Source: Elusimicrobiota bacterium
Lineage (GTDB): Bacteria > Elusimicrobiota > Elusimicrobia > Elusimicrobiales > UBA9959
DNA: 51,098 bases
Direction: 5' to 3'
NCBI GenBank assembly: GCA_029267355.1
Contig: JAJUJA010000001.1
Span: forward strand, 1 to 51,098
The notes below the pieces were generated by a model, which saw only the letters and a list, made by a program, of their open reading frames with translations, had not been told where the DNA came from and ran no database searches. This document shows, in pieces, positions 16,065 through 25,062 of this stretch (position 1 is its first letter; each line of letters opens with the position of its first letter). Position numbers and translations under genes: made by a program.

Positions 16065-17300
16065 TCAAAGATTTTCCCTGTACGCCTTGAGTGCTTCGGG
16101 GAAGGGTTCAAGCAGTCTTTCCAGAACGCCGAAACAGGCGCCTATAGCCATGCCGTAATTGGTCAGGGGTATTGATATTTTCCGGGCTTTCTCCTGCCTG
16201 TTTTTCATTTCAGCCCCTGTCAGCATACAGCCGCCGCAATTTATCAAAAGTTTGTATTTTTCAAGCTCTTCCGGCATTTTCCTGCCTGAAAAAACGTCTA
16301 TTTCCAGTTTACCGCCGGCTTTTTTCTCAAGCCATTTGGGCAATTTAACTCTGCCTATATCGTCTTCTATCGGATGATGCGAGCAGGCCTCAAGTATTCC
16401 TATCTTATCTGATGGCTTAAGTTTATTCACCAAAGCCGCAGCCGCCGCAAATTCGGCCATTTCGCCCTTGAAGCCGGAGAAAATTATTGAAAAAGTCGTG
16501 CATTTTATATCTTTCGGCGCGCGGCTGACCATAAGGTCTGCGACCTGCGAATCGCAGACAACAAGGTCCGGCTTAACTGAAAGCTTACTTAGAATTTCGG
16601 GCCAATTTTTTTCAGTTATGCATATGGACGATTTATCGGCGTCAAGCAAATCCCTTATGGCCATGACCTGCGGAAGAATTATTCTGCCTTTGGGCGCTTC
16701 CTTGTCTATGGGTATTATAAACACAGCCAGGCCGCCGGCAGGCAAAAGATGAGAAAGTATGCTTTTTTCCTTTTTCCCGCCCTGAATCCGCATTAGGAAG
16801 TCCTTTATTTTATTTACGGTTTCATCTCTTTTTGAGGCGTCGCGGGCATTTGAAAAGATAAACTCACGGCCTTTTTGTAAAAAATCTTTTTCAAACTCCT
16901 TCCTGTTTTCAAGCAAATCCTCTTTATTGAACACTATAAGAGCCGGAATTTTTCTCTCGTCAAATTCCCTTAAAAGCTCCCTTTCATAACCGCCGAAAAT
17001 CCCGGCCTCGCAGACAAGCAGGGCGGCCTCCGTTCTTTCAAAAATTTTTCTGGTATTTTTGACCCTTAAATGGCCAAGCTCGCTTTTATCGTCAATGCCG
17101 GCGGTATCAATAAATACCACAGGCCCCACGGGCAAAAGTTCCATCGTTTTCTCAACGGCATCGGTAGTGGTGCCGGGCACCGGCGAGACCAGAGCCGTTT
17201 CATGGCCGGCTATGAGATTTAAAAGACTGGACTTGCCGACATTGGCACGGCCGAATATGCCTATATGCAGTCTTAAAGATTTAGGCGCCTTCTCTTTCAT
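16065..17300 (-). CDS. hydF: HydF, [FeFe]-hydrogenase H-cluster maturation GTPase
   Basis: 411 residues. HydF is the scaffold on which the binuclear iron subcluster is built before transfer to the hydrogenase. The N-terminal GTPase domain has a P-loop (GRANVGKSS, near residue 17), DTAG and FNKED motifs. The C-terminal part carries the iron-sulfur ligand set C-x-H (CSH) followed, 46 residues after the His, by CGGC (LLINCGGCML), matching the family pattern CxH-x(44-53)-CxxC. The start overlaps the hydE stop by 20 bases and has an AAGGAGG SD inside hydE, so the two are coupled. It is the last gene of the operon and ends at a strong terminator. Confidence 0.97.
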   Translation of the reverse strand: MKEKAPKSLRLHIGIFGRANVGKSSLLNLIAGHETALVSPVPGTTTDAVEKTMELLPVGPVVFIDTAGIDDKSELGHLRVKNTRKIFERTEAALLVCEAGIFGGYERELLREFDERKIPALIVFNKEDLLENRKEFEKDFLQKGREFIFSNARDASKRDETVNKIKDFLMRIQGGKKEKSILSHLLPAGGLAVFIIPIDKEAPKGRIILPQVMAIRDLLDADKSSICITEKNWPEILSKLSVKPDLVVCDSQVADLMVSRAPKDIKCTTFSIIFSGFKGEMAEFAAAAALVNKLKPSDKIGILEACSHHPIEDDIGRVKLPKWLEKKAGGKLEIDVFSGRKMPEELEKYKLLINCGGCMLTGAEMKNRQEKARKISIPLTNYGMAIGACFGVLERLLEPFPEALKAYRENL

Positions 17301-18291
17301 TCTGCCTCCTTAAGGAATGGCCGTAATCTTGCGCCTCTTTTCTCCCCATTTTTTTTATCAATTCTCTGGCGCTTTGAACCGTTTCAAGCGGACTTTGCGA
17401 AAGGGCTATTTTACCGGGATAAAGAAGATAATCGCCGCGGTATTTTTCAGGAGTTATATTTGGCATTATCACATTGGCGCCGGCCCTGAGCGCCATTTCC
17501 CTGCCCTGTTCTGAAAGCGCCTCCATAGCCGAGGCGGCCGGCATATGCGCCTTGGGGCATAGTATTCTTGCCACTGCCAGCACCTTAAGCGCCGCTTTCA
17601 AATTATTTTTATTGCTGCCGGCCAAAGGCGTATCCGGATGCGCTATAAACGGCCCGATGCCTATCATATCCAGCTCAAGCTCCTTGAAAAGCATAATATC
17701 TCTGGCTATGCTTTTTACGCTTTGGCCAGGCAGTCCGACCATTATCCCTGAGCCGACCTGAAAGCCGGCCTCTCTCATCCATCTCAGGCAATCAAAGCGC
17801 CTTATGTAGGAAGAATCCGGTTTATACTTTGAGAAAAGCAGCGGGTCTGAAGTTTCAAATCTCATAAAAAATCTGTCCGCGCCGGCTTCTTTAAGCCGGA
17901 AATAATCAGCTCTCGCCAATTCGCCTGTTGAAAGAGTTACGGCAAGTTTTGTAGCGGATTTTATCTGAGATATGAGATTTTCCATTCTGGAAATATTGAA
18001 ATAGCCGTCTTCGCCCGATTGCAGAACCACGCTTTTAAGCCCCAGCTGCCAGCCCTGAACGCAGCAGGCAAGTATTTCATCTTCCTTAAGCCTGTATCTC
18101 TTTACAAAAGGATTGTCTTTTCTCAAACCGCAGTAAAAGCAGTTTCTTGCGCAGATATTTGAAAATTCAAGAAGCCCCCTCAGATGAATTTCATCGCCCA
18201 AATTTTTCCGCCTTATATCATCGGCCTCGCGGAAAATTTTATCCTCGTCAGGGTCGTTCAGCAGAATTTCTATGATTTCGCTTTTATTCAT
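17281..18291 (-). CDS. hydE: HydE, radical SAM [FeFe]-hydrogenase maturase
   Basis: 336 residues. HydE is a radical SAM enzyme of H-cluster biosynthesis that acts on the HydG-derived iron-cysteine complex. The radical SAM cluster motif is CARNCFYC (Cys47, Cys51, Cys54, CX3CX2C), followed by QSGEDGYF-type and 'MVGLPGQSV' segments usual for the BioB/HydE barrel. I see no second C-terminal CX7CX2C cluster, which is optional in the family. Four bases separate it from the hydG stop upstream, and hydF overlaps its end, fixing the order hydG-hydE-hydF. Confidence 0.97.
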   Translation of the reverse strand: MNKSEIIEILLNDPDEDKIFREADDIRRKNLGDEIHLRGLLEFSNICARNCFYCGLRKDNPFVKRYRLKEDEILACCVQGWQLGLKSVVLQSGEDGYFNISRMENLISQIKSATKLAVTLSTGELARADYFRLKEAGADRFFMRFETSDPLLFSKYKPDSSYIRRFDCLRWMREAGFQVGSGIMVGLPGQSVKSIARDIMLFKELELDMIGIGPFIAHPDTPLAGSNKNNLKAALKVLAVARILCPKAHMPAASAMEALSEQGREMALRAGANVIMPNITPEKYRGDYLLYPGKIALSQSPLETVQSARELIKKMGRKEAQDYGHSLRRQNEREGA

Positions 18292-18295
18292 AAGA

Positions 18296-19726
18296 TCAAA
18301 AACAAAGGTCCCTTTCGCCTTTCTTTATCCTCTCATAATAAACGCAAAGGGTCTTTTTTGTCTCCGCTCCGAACCTCTCATCCTGCGCCATTACTTCTTT
18401 TATCTCTTTTTCTATAAGTTTTTCGCCCCTGGCCTTGGTTTGCGGCGAAGCGAAATCGTCCAGCCATTCCCTGAATGTCAGTATGGCGTTCAATTTACAG
18501 AAACGCGCTTCATGTCCGCTTTTAAGCAGTTTCATTATATGGTCGCCTGTTCTGCCGCAGCGGTAGCCGGAAGTGCAGAAGGAGGTGATATAGCCCATTT
18601 CAGCAAGCTCTCCTATAACTTCATCAAGAGTTCTTGTGTCGCCAAGCTCAAATTGCTGTTTTTCAAGCTCCTGCTTTTCATAGGAATGCGAATAGGCGCC
18701 TATGCCTATTCTGGTTGAGGCGTCGCGCTGAGTGCAGAACGGTATGACGCTTCTTATCACTTCAGGCCTTTCCCTGGCGGTGACGATAAGCCCGGCATAG
18801 GGCACAGATAATCTGATCAAAGCGGCTATTTTTTTGAAATCTTCACCGCTTATTTCATTTTCTTTTAATTTTGAGCCGCAGGCTTTTTCCAGTCTCGGAA
18901 ATGAGACGGTATGAGGCCCGACTTTGAAAGTTTTTTCAAGCTCTCTAGCATGCGAAAGAAGGCCCAGAACCTCAAAACGCCAGTCGCCGAGGCCAAACAG
19001 CGCGCCCAAAGCGACATCGTCTATACCGGCCTCAAAAGCCCTGTGATGGCAATAAAGCCGCCATAAAAAATCGCTTTTAGGCGTACTAGCGGGATGCAAT
19101 TTCCGATAAAGCTCTTCATCGTAGGTTTCCTGAAAAACCTGATAAGTGCCCAGGCCTGCCGCCTTTATTTTTTTAAGGTCTTCAACGCTCATAGGCGCGG
19201 CATTCACATTCACGCGCCTTATCTGGCCGTAACCCATTCTGGTTTTGACCCTTACCGAATAAATCGTCTTCAAGGCTTCGGCTATATAATCCGCGCCGGT
19301 TGAGGGATGTTCGCCCACGACAAAGATCAGCCTTTTATGGCCTATTTCGCCGCAGAGAACCTCAGTCTCTTTTTTTATCTCCTCCATTGAAAGCTTGCGC
19401 CTGACGGCCTTGCTGTTGCCGGTCCTGAATCCGCAGTAAAGGCAGTTATTGACGCAAAAATTTGAAGCGTAAAAAGGCGCAAAAGTGACCACTCTGTTGT
19501 CATAGATCTTCTTTTTAAGCGCGGCTGCCGCCGAAAAAATTTCCTCCCATATCTGCGGGTCTTTGACCCTCATAAGCGCGGCCGTCTCGGCGGGCTCAAG
19601 GGCGCAGGATGCCTCCAGAGATTTTTTTATTATATCCCTTACCTGCGCCGCGGACGGCTCATCATTTAGTTTTAAAAGGGAAATTATCTCCTGCCTGTTT
19701 ATAAAATTTTTGATTTCTGTCTTCAT
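18296..19726 (-). CDS. hydG: HydG, radical SAM tyrosine lyase (H-cluster CO/CN synthesis)
   Basis: 476 residues. HydG splits tyrosine to make the CO and CN ligands of the H-cluster. The radical SAM motif is CVNNCLYC (Cys91, Cys95, Cys98), flanked by FAPFYASNF and GFRTGN as in the family. The C-terminal auxiliary-cluster region reads CTSGYRCGRTG and ends in RFCKLN: Cys384 and Cys410 match the first and last cysteines of the usual CX2CX22C motif, but the second position is Gly387, with a cysteine three residues on (Cys390). Either the ligand has shifted or this belongs to a HydG variant. The gene starts 14 bases after the receiver-kinase gene stops, within the hydrogenase operon. Confidence 0.93.
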   Translation of the reverse strand: MKTEIKNFINRQEIISLLKLNDEPSAAQVRDIIKKSLEASCALEPAETAALMRVKDPQIWEEIFSAAAALKKKIYDNRVVTFAPFYASNFCVNNCLYCGFRTGNSKAVRRKLSMEEIKKETEVLCGEIGHKRLIFVVGEHPSTGADYIAEALKTIYSVRVKTRMGYGQIRRVNVNAAPMSVEDLKKIKAAGLGTYQVFQETYDEELYRKLHPASTPKSDFLWRLYCHHRAFEAGIDDVALGALFGLGDWRFEVLGLLSHARELEKTFKVGPHTVSFPRLEKACGSKLKENEISGEDFKKIAALIRLSVPYAGLIVTARERPEVIRSVIPFCTQRDASTRIGIGAYSHSYEKQELEKQQFELGDTRTLDEVIGELAEMGYITSFCTSGYRCGRTGDHIMKLLKSGHEARFCKLNAILTFREWLDDFASPQTKARGEKLIEKEIKEVMAQDERFGAETKKTLCVYYERIKKGERDLCF

Positions 19727-19740
19727 AAGCCCTCCGGCCC

Positions 19741-20901
19741 TCAGGCCGCAGACGCGTTTTGAACAGCCGCTGCCTGCTCCTTGAGCGTGACTATGAAAAT
19801 GCTGCCCTTGCCATATTCCGACGAGACTTTTATTTCGCCGCCGTAAAGAGAGGCAAGTTTTTTCAGTATTGAAAGCCCAAGCCCGCTGCCTTCTATGTTC
19901 CTTGTATGCTCGTTTTTTATCCTTACAAATTCGCCGAAAAGCCTTTTCTGGTCTTCGCGGCTTATGCCTATGCCGGTGTCGCTGCAGGAGATTTCCATAA
20001 AATCTCCTTTTTTCTCTATTTTAAGTTTTATTTCGCCGCCTTCCCTGTTGTACTTTACGGCATTGCTCAAAAGATTTGAAAACAATGTTTCCATTTCCCC
20101 CCTGTCAGCGCCGAAGGCGAACTTTTCAGGGTATAAAAGCTCAAATTTTATTTTTCTCTCCTGCGCCTTCAAAGCCAGCCCTTCATAAACATACAAAGCC
20201 GTCTCGCCCGGATCAATTTTTTCAATAAGCCGCTTCTTTTTGCCCGATTCAAGCCGCGTCAAATCCAGAATATCGTTTATCAGTTTCCGCATTGAGGCTA
20301 TTCTGTCAACTGATCTCTTTATCATTGAGTCATAGCTTGCAAGTTCATCGCCCTTGACTCTTTCGTCTATAAGATGCAGATATCCTTCTATGGCGGCCAG
20401 CGGCGATTTAAGCTCATGGGCGAGCACGGACACAAATTCAAACCTTATTCTGCTTTTCTCTTCCTGAAGCTGCCTTACTTTGCGCGACATAAAAATGTTT
20501 TTCGCCGCTTTTTTGACGGCCTCTCTCAATTCATCAGGTGAAAAAGGCTTGGCGAGGAAGTCAAAGGCGCCCTTTCTGGTGGCTGTAATGGCCACATCCA
20601 GCGAGGCGAAAGCGGTTATTACTATAGTGAGAAATCCGGAAGAATCGCAGTTTTGCAGCACTTCCAGCCCGTTCATATCAGGCAATTTATAGTCAAGAAG
20701 AACTATGTCAGGCGAGTTTTCACTTATCTCTTTAAGAGCGGCCTGTCCCGTTTCAGCCATGTAAATGTCAAAAGTTATCTTTTCGGGAAAATCGGTTTCC
20801 TTGAAAGAAAGATTTCTCAGGCATCTGGCCGCGCCTTCTCTCATTCCCGGCTCATCATCAACTATGAGCAGTTTAAGCCTGAGACTTTCGCCGTTTTCCA
20901 T
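19741..20901 (-). CDS. Hybrid receiver-histidine kinase
   Basis: 386 residues: an N-terminal receiver domain (residues about 10-130, LLIVDDEPG acidic pocket, DIVLLDYKLP phosphoacceptor Asp, FLAKPF Lys), a linker helix, then a HisKA dimerisation domain with H-box SVLAHELKSPL, and a HATPase domain (N-box LFSNLLSNAVKYN, G1 DTGIGIS, G2 GSGLGLSI). There is no membrane segment, so it is cytoplasmic. A receiver in front of the kinase core means its activity is probably set by phosphotransfer from another kinase, plausibly the sensory hydrogenase-kinase two genes upstream. Two bases separate it from the receiver gene upstream. The next gene is hydG. Its output partner is not certain. Confidence 0.92.
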   Translation of the reverse strand: MENGESLRLKLLIVDDEPGMREGAARCLRNLSFKETDFPEKITFDIYMAETGQAALKEISENSPDIVLLDYKLPDMNGLEVLQNCDSSGFLTIVITAFASLDVAITATRKGAFDFLAKPFSPDELREAVKKAAKNIFMSRKVRQLQEEKSRIRFEFVSVLAHELKSPLAAIEGYLHLIDERVKGDELASYDSMIKRSVDRIASMRKLINDILDLTRLESGKKKRLIEKIDPGETALYVYEGLALKAQERKIKFELLYPEKFAFGADRGEMETLFSNLLSNAVKYNREGGEIKLKIEKKGDFMEISCSDTGIGISREDQKRLFGEFVRIKNEHTRNIEGSGLGLSILKKLASLYGGEIKVSSEYGKGSIFIVTLKEQAAAVQNASAA

Positions 20902-20903
20902 AT

Positions 20904-21296
20904 TTATCTCCCTAAAAGCTTTTTCAATTCCTTTTCCAGCTGTTCAAAGCGGAGCTCCTTCTGTATTACCGCATCCGCCTTTATCCAGTTATTCTTGTCA
21001 TGCTCCTTGTCAAAATAAAAGCCGGTCTCTTTCGTGACAGAGGTCACTATTATGACCGGTTTTTTCGGGAAGGCCTTTTTTATCCTATGGCTTAAAACAA
21101 AGCCGGAATCCGGATTTTCCATCATCAAATCCAGGACCGCGGCGTCAAACTCTTTTTCCGAAATGATTTTTTCAGCGTCCTTCTGTGTATAGGCTTTCAC
21201 AACTTCATAACCCCTGCCGCCAAGATAAATATCAAGCTGATCCATAAGGTCAGCGTCATCTTCCGCTATAAGAACTTTTATTTTTTTCTCGCTCAT
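20904..21296 (-). CDS. Single-domain response regulator
   Basis: 130 residues, a receiver domain only: acidic pair in KVLIAEDDADLMD, phosphoacceptor Asp in DAAVLDLMME, Thr/Ser in IIVTSVTKE, Lys in VIQKELRF. No DNA-binding or enzymatic output domain is attached. The insert FYFDKEHDKNNWIKAD before the Lys is longer than in CheY. It overlaps the sensory hydrogenase-kinase gene upstream by four bases and lies two bases before the receiver-kinase gene, so it is a likely phosphotransfer intermediate between the two kinases. Confidence 0.92.
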   Translation of the reverse strand: MSEKKIKVLIAEDDADLMDQLDIYLGGRGYEVVKAYTQKDAEKIISEKEFDAAVLDLMMENPDSGFVLSHRIKKAFPKKPVIIVTSVTKETGFYFDKEHDKNNWIKADAVIQKELRFEQLEKELKKLLGR

Positions 21297-23338
21297 ATTT
21301 TCTCCTTTGAAGCGCCGGCATTTTTTATCAGCTCGGCATTCTCTTTGATTTTCTCCCTTTCAAGAGGCAGTTTCACCGTAAATTTCGTCCCTGTTTCGCC
21401 TTTGGACCTGTCGGCATTGCTTTCAACCATTATTGCCCCGCCATGCGCCTTTATTATCCCGTAGGTTACCGCCAATCCCAATCCTGTTCCTTTGCCTATC
21501 TGTTTTGTGGTAAAGAAAGGCTCAAATATTTTTTTCAGGTTTTCCTCTTTTATGCCGCAGCCGTTGTCTGAAACAGTGAAAAAGGCAAATTTCCCCTGAG
21601 AAAAAACCTCAACCTTTATTAAGCCGCCGTTCGGCATGGCCTCAAAGGCATTAGTAATCAGATTTGATATGACCTGCGTTATCTGATCCTGGTCTATCTC
21701 CGCAAAAACCTCGCCTTCCCTTGAGAACTCTATATTTATGTTTTTTGACGGCTTGAAAACCTTGAAATAATTTTCAAACAGAAGCCCGAGATCTGTTTTC
21801 TTGAACACAGGCTTGTTCTTTCTGGCAAAATTGAGAAGGCCGGCCACGATTTTCTTGCATCTTTCCGCCTGCTCGGTTATCGTATTGAGATCTCTTCTGA
21901 GAGGATTTTCAGGCTCCGTTTCCTCGGCGGCCAGTTTTGAATACAAAAGAACGACGCCGAGAGGATTATTCAGCTCATGGGCTATGCCGGCAGCCAGCTG
22001 CCCCATACTGGCCAGCTTTTCAGATTGAAGCAGGGCCTGCTTGGCGCTTGTAAGCTGATTATAGGACTCTCTCAATTCCTGCGCCGTCATTTTCAATCTG
22101 TCTATGGCATAAGGCAGGCACATTTCGCTTTCGGCCAGCCCCTTGATTATGGCGGCGGCATGTTCGCGGCAGGAAGGATAACCGCAGGCGCCGCAATTCA
22201 ATTCATCCTGCTGATTTATTTTCCCCATTTTCTCAAGAACTTTTTTTATTTCGCTTTCAGCCGGCGCGTCCTTTTCAGCCGTCTCCGTCTTGAAAAAAGC
22301 GGAATAGTCCATATCCCTGAATCTTGTCACATAATCTTCCCATTCCCCTATCTTCATATTGAAGTATTTGCTTCTGGCATAGGCCCTTAAAATCTCTTCT
22401 CTGGCATAGCGGGATTTACCGCTTTTTATGCCCGGTCCCATAATACAGCCGTCGCAGCATAAAAGATCAAGAAAATCCGCCTTTATATCGCCTTTTTCAA
22501 AATTTTTCAAGGCCTCCGTAAATTCATCCAGTCCCTCAGCCGACATAAATCTGCCGCTGAGCAGATCCTCTTCAAATTCAGAAGCGCTCAAAAGGCCGCG
22601 GCCCATGGGATAAAGCACGCCTTTGGCCGGATAAGGCGGATCAAAGAAAGAATCCACCGAGTTTCTGTCTGAAACATCCATCGCCTCAAGTATGCTCCTG
22701 AGTTCAGCGAAAGTTATTACGCAGCTTATGTCCTTTGCGTATTTTTCTGCTTCTCTTTTTTTGGAAACGCAGGGCCCGGCGAATACTATTTCAGTTTCCC
22801 CGCCGTAAATGCTTTTCATTATTCTGGCCGTGGCCACCATAGGCGAAACTATAGGCGCTATATTGCCCACAAGCGACGGATGATATTTTTCTATGTATGA
22901 AACCACGGCCGGGCAGGCGGAGCTTATATATTTTTTGCCCGGATTTTCATTTATCAGTTTTCTGTATTGAAGCGAAACTATATCGGCGCCAAATGACACT
23001 TCATTTACAAATGAAAAGCCGGCTTTTCTCAGCATACCGGCCAGCCGCAGCGGGTCGGTATCGCAGAACTCAACCGGAAAGCTCGGGGCAAGGCATATAG
23101 CCGCCTTTCTTCTGCCTTTGAGCATCTCTATCACGGCAGCGCTGGAATCCTTTATCTTTTTAGCCTGACGGCTGCACATTAAGGTGCAGTTTGCGCAGCT
23201 TATGCATCGCTCTTCTATTATTTCCGCCTGGCCCTGGCAAATTCTTATGGCTTTTGCCGGACAGCCCCTGACGCAGGTATAGCATGTCCTGCACAGCTCT
23301 TTTACAGTATATACCAGCGGATCTTCTTTCATATTCAC
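21293..23338 (-). CDS. Sensory [FeFe]-hydrogenase (HydS-like) fused to a histidine kinase
   Basis: 681 residues. Domains in order: two [4Fe-4S] ferredoxin motifs (residues about 16-56); an [FeFe]-hydrogenase large-subunit-like domain (about 75-325); a CX2CX4C...C iron-sulfur motif (Cys382, 385, 390, 407); a coiled linker; HisKA with H-box His454 ([12 protein letters not shown]); and a HATPase (N-box [24 protein letters not shown]). H-cluster cysteines seem kept: Cys142 in SSACP, Cys190 in AGPC, Cys294 and Cys298 in CCDGC. The proton-transfer cysteine of TSCCP is Ala141, and the small [FeFe] subunit C-terminus is absent. This fits the group C sensory hydrogenases rather than a catalytic enzyme. 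It overlaps hydA by four bases. I infer that it senses H2 or redox state and feeds the adjacent receivers. Confidence 0.9.
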   Translation of the reverse strand: MNMKEDPLVYTVKELCRTCYTCVRGCPAKAIRICQGQAEIIEERCISCANCTLMCSRQAKKIKDSSAAVIEMLKGRRKAAICLAPSFPVEFCDTDPLRLAGMLRKAGFSFVNEVSFGADIVSLQYRKLINENPGKKYISSACPAVVSYIEKYHPSLVGNIAPIVSPMVATARIMKSIYGGETEIVFAGPCVSKKREAEKYAKDISCVITFAELRSILEAMDVSDRNSVDSFFDPPYPAKGVLYPMGRGLLSASEFEEDLLSGRFMSAEGLDEFTEALKNFEKGDIKADFLDLLCCDGCIMGPGIKSGKSRYAREEILRAYARSKYFNMKIGEWEDYVTRFRDMDYSAFFKTETAEKDAPAESEIKKVLEKMGKINQQDELNCGACGYPSCREHAAAIIKGLAESEMCLPYAIDRLKMTAQELRESYNQLTSAKQALLQSEKLASMGQLAAGIAHELNNPLGVVLLYSKLAAEETEPENPLRRDLNTITEQAERCKKIVAGLLNFARKNKPVFKKTDLGLLFENYFKVFKPSKNINIEFSREGEVFAEIDQDQITQVISNLITNAFEAMPNGGLIKVEVFSQGKFAFFTVSDNGCGIKEENLKKIFEPFFTTKQIGKGTGLGLAVTYGIIKAHGGAIMVESNADRSKGETGTKFTVKLPLEREKIKENAELIKNAGASKEKI

Positions 23339-25053
23339 CTGTCCTTTGTCGCTCTTGCCTTATACGATGTATGCAGAAGGTGATGACTTTTTTCTCCAAG
23401 CGGCTTGCCGAGAAAGTCCTTATAAAGCGTCTTTAAAGCTTTATTCGCGTGAGATACTCTAATCTTCTCAGCCGAGTCTATTTCATAAAGCGCTCTGGCC
23501 CTTTCAGAAACCGCTTTTTTATTTTGCGAAAAGGGCTGGCCGCCGCCGTTCACGCAGCCGCCGGGGCAGGCCATAACTTCGACGAAATCGGCTTCTTCAA
23601 GGCCTTTTTCAAGCGAGTCAAGAAAATCTTTCGCATTGCCGAGTCCGCTTAAAACAGCCAGTTTTATCTCTTTTCCGCCTATGACTGCTTTCGCTTTTTT
23701 CACGCCTTTAAGGCCCCTGACCTGCTCAAACTTCAGTTCTGCCAGTTCCTTGCCGGTCAAAAGATAATGCGCGGTCCTTACCGCGGCCTCCATAACGCCG
23801 CCTGAAGCGCCGAATATTTTGCCTGCGCCGCTTCTTTCCCCGAAAGGTAAATCCGCCTGAGAGGGTTTTATGTTTTTGAAATCAATGCCGAATATATTTA
23901 TAAGTCTGGCCAGCTCTCTTGTTGTCAGAGATAAATCCACATCCTCAAAATCGCCGCCTTTCATTTCCGGCCTTTTTATCTCAAATTTCTTGGCAGTGCA
24001 GGGCATTATTGAAACCACGGCTATATCTTTGGGGTCTATGCCCTCTTTTTTGGCGTAATAGGATTTTATCACAGCCCCAAGCATTTGATGCGGGCTTTTA
24101 CAGGTTGAAAGATTGTCTATCATTCCCGGATAAAAGGTTTCAAGATATTTGACCCAGCCCGGACAGCAGGAAGTGAACATAGGCGGTTTACCCTTATTCT
24201 TTATCCTTTCGGCAAGCTCTGAAGCCTCTTCCATTATGGTCAAATCAGCGGCGAAAGAGGTGTCAAATACGGCCTTAAAGCCCATTTCTCTCAAAGCCGA
24301 AACCATAAGTCCGTCCACATCCTTGCCCAAAGGCAGGCCGAACTCTTCGCCGAGAGAAACCGATACCGCCGGCGCATGCTGAGCGACAACATATTTTCCG
24401 CTTTCAAGGGCTCTTTTTACTGCTTCAATTGAGTTGTTCTCCATCAAAGCGCCTGTGGGACAGACTGTAACGCATTGACCGCAATTAACGCAGGAGGACA
24501 CATTCAAAGCCGAATCAAAGGCGCAGGAAATTCTGCTTTTGAAGCCTCTCATTGAAAAATCTATGCAGCCGACCTTCTGAACCTCTTCGCAAACTCTGAC
24601 GCATTTGCCGCAAAGTATGCATTTTTCCGGATCCCTGACTATGGAAGGGCCGGAAACGTCCATATTGATATCTCTTGAGATAGTCGGAAAACGCCTTTTG
24701 GTAACGCCGTATTTTCTGGCCAAAGCCAGCAATTCGCATTTATCCTGTTTGTCGCAGTAAAGGCAGTCGTCAGGATGAGAACCCATCAAAAGCTCTATGA
24801 CGGTCTTTCTGGCGTTTATCACTCTCGGACTGTGAGTTTTAACCTTAAGCCCGGCCGTAACGGGAAGCGAGCAGCTTGTCATAAGGTTAGCCTGCCCCTC
24901 AACCTCAACCACGCAAACTCTGCAGGCGCCGGACGGGGCCATGCCTTCAAGATAGCATAAGGTGGGTATATCAAAACCTTCTCTTTTCAAAACGCTTAAA
25001 AGCATTTCTCCTTCAAGCGCTTCTATATCCTTGCCGTTTACATTTATTTTCAT
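23335..25053 (-). CDS. hydA: HydA, catalytic subunit of trimeric [FeFe] hydrogenase
   Basis: 572 residues. An N-terminal [2Fe-2S] domain (residues 1-75, CRVC motif), a His-Cys [4Fe-4S] segment (HPDDCLYC, about 93-106), and two ferredoxin [4Fe-4S] clusters (CILCGKCVRVC, about 145-155; CVNCGQCVTVC, about 188-198) precede the H-cluster domain. The three H-cluster signatures are complete: TSCCPGW (294-300), MPCTAKK (350-356) and MACPGGCVNGGGQ (from 493). It should therefore make or oxidise H2. With HydB and HydC it forms the NAD(P)-linked, often electron-bifurcating, hydrogenase of anaerobes; bifurcation cannot be read from sequence. Nine bases separate it from hydB. Confidence 0.97.
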   Translation of the reverse strand: MKINVNGKDIEALEGEMLLSVLKREGFDIPTLCYLEGMAPSGACRVCVVEVEGQANLMTSCSLPVTAGLKVKTHSPRVINARKTVIELLMGSHPDDCLYCDKQDKCELLALARKYGVTKRRFPTISRDINMDVSGPSIVRDPEKCILCGKCVRVCEEVQKVGCIDFSMRGFKSRISCAFDSALNVSSCVNCGQCVTVCPTGALMENNSIEAVKRALESGKYVVAQHAPAVSVSLGEEFGLPLGKDVDGLMVSALREMGFKAVFDTSFAADLTIMEEASELAERIKNKGKPPMFTSCCPGWVKYLETFYPGMIDNLSTCKSPHQMLGAVIKSYYAKKEGIDPKDIAVVSIMPCTAKKFEIKRPEMKGGDFEDVDLSLTTRELARLINIFGIDFKNIKPSQADLPFGERSGAGKIFGASGGVMEAAVRTAHYLLTGKELAELKFEQVRGLKGVKKAKAVIGGKEIKLAVLSGLGNAKDFLDSLEKGLEEADFVEVMACPGGCVNGGGQPFSQNKKAVSERARALYEIDSAEKIRVSHANKALKTLYKDFLGKPLGEKSHHLLHTSYKARATKDR

Positions 25054-25062
25054 AGTTTCACC

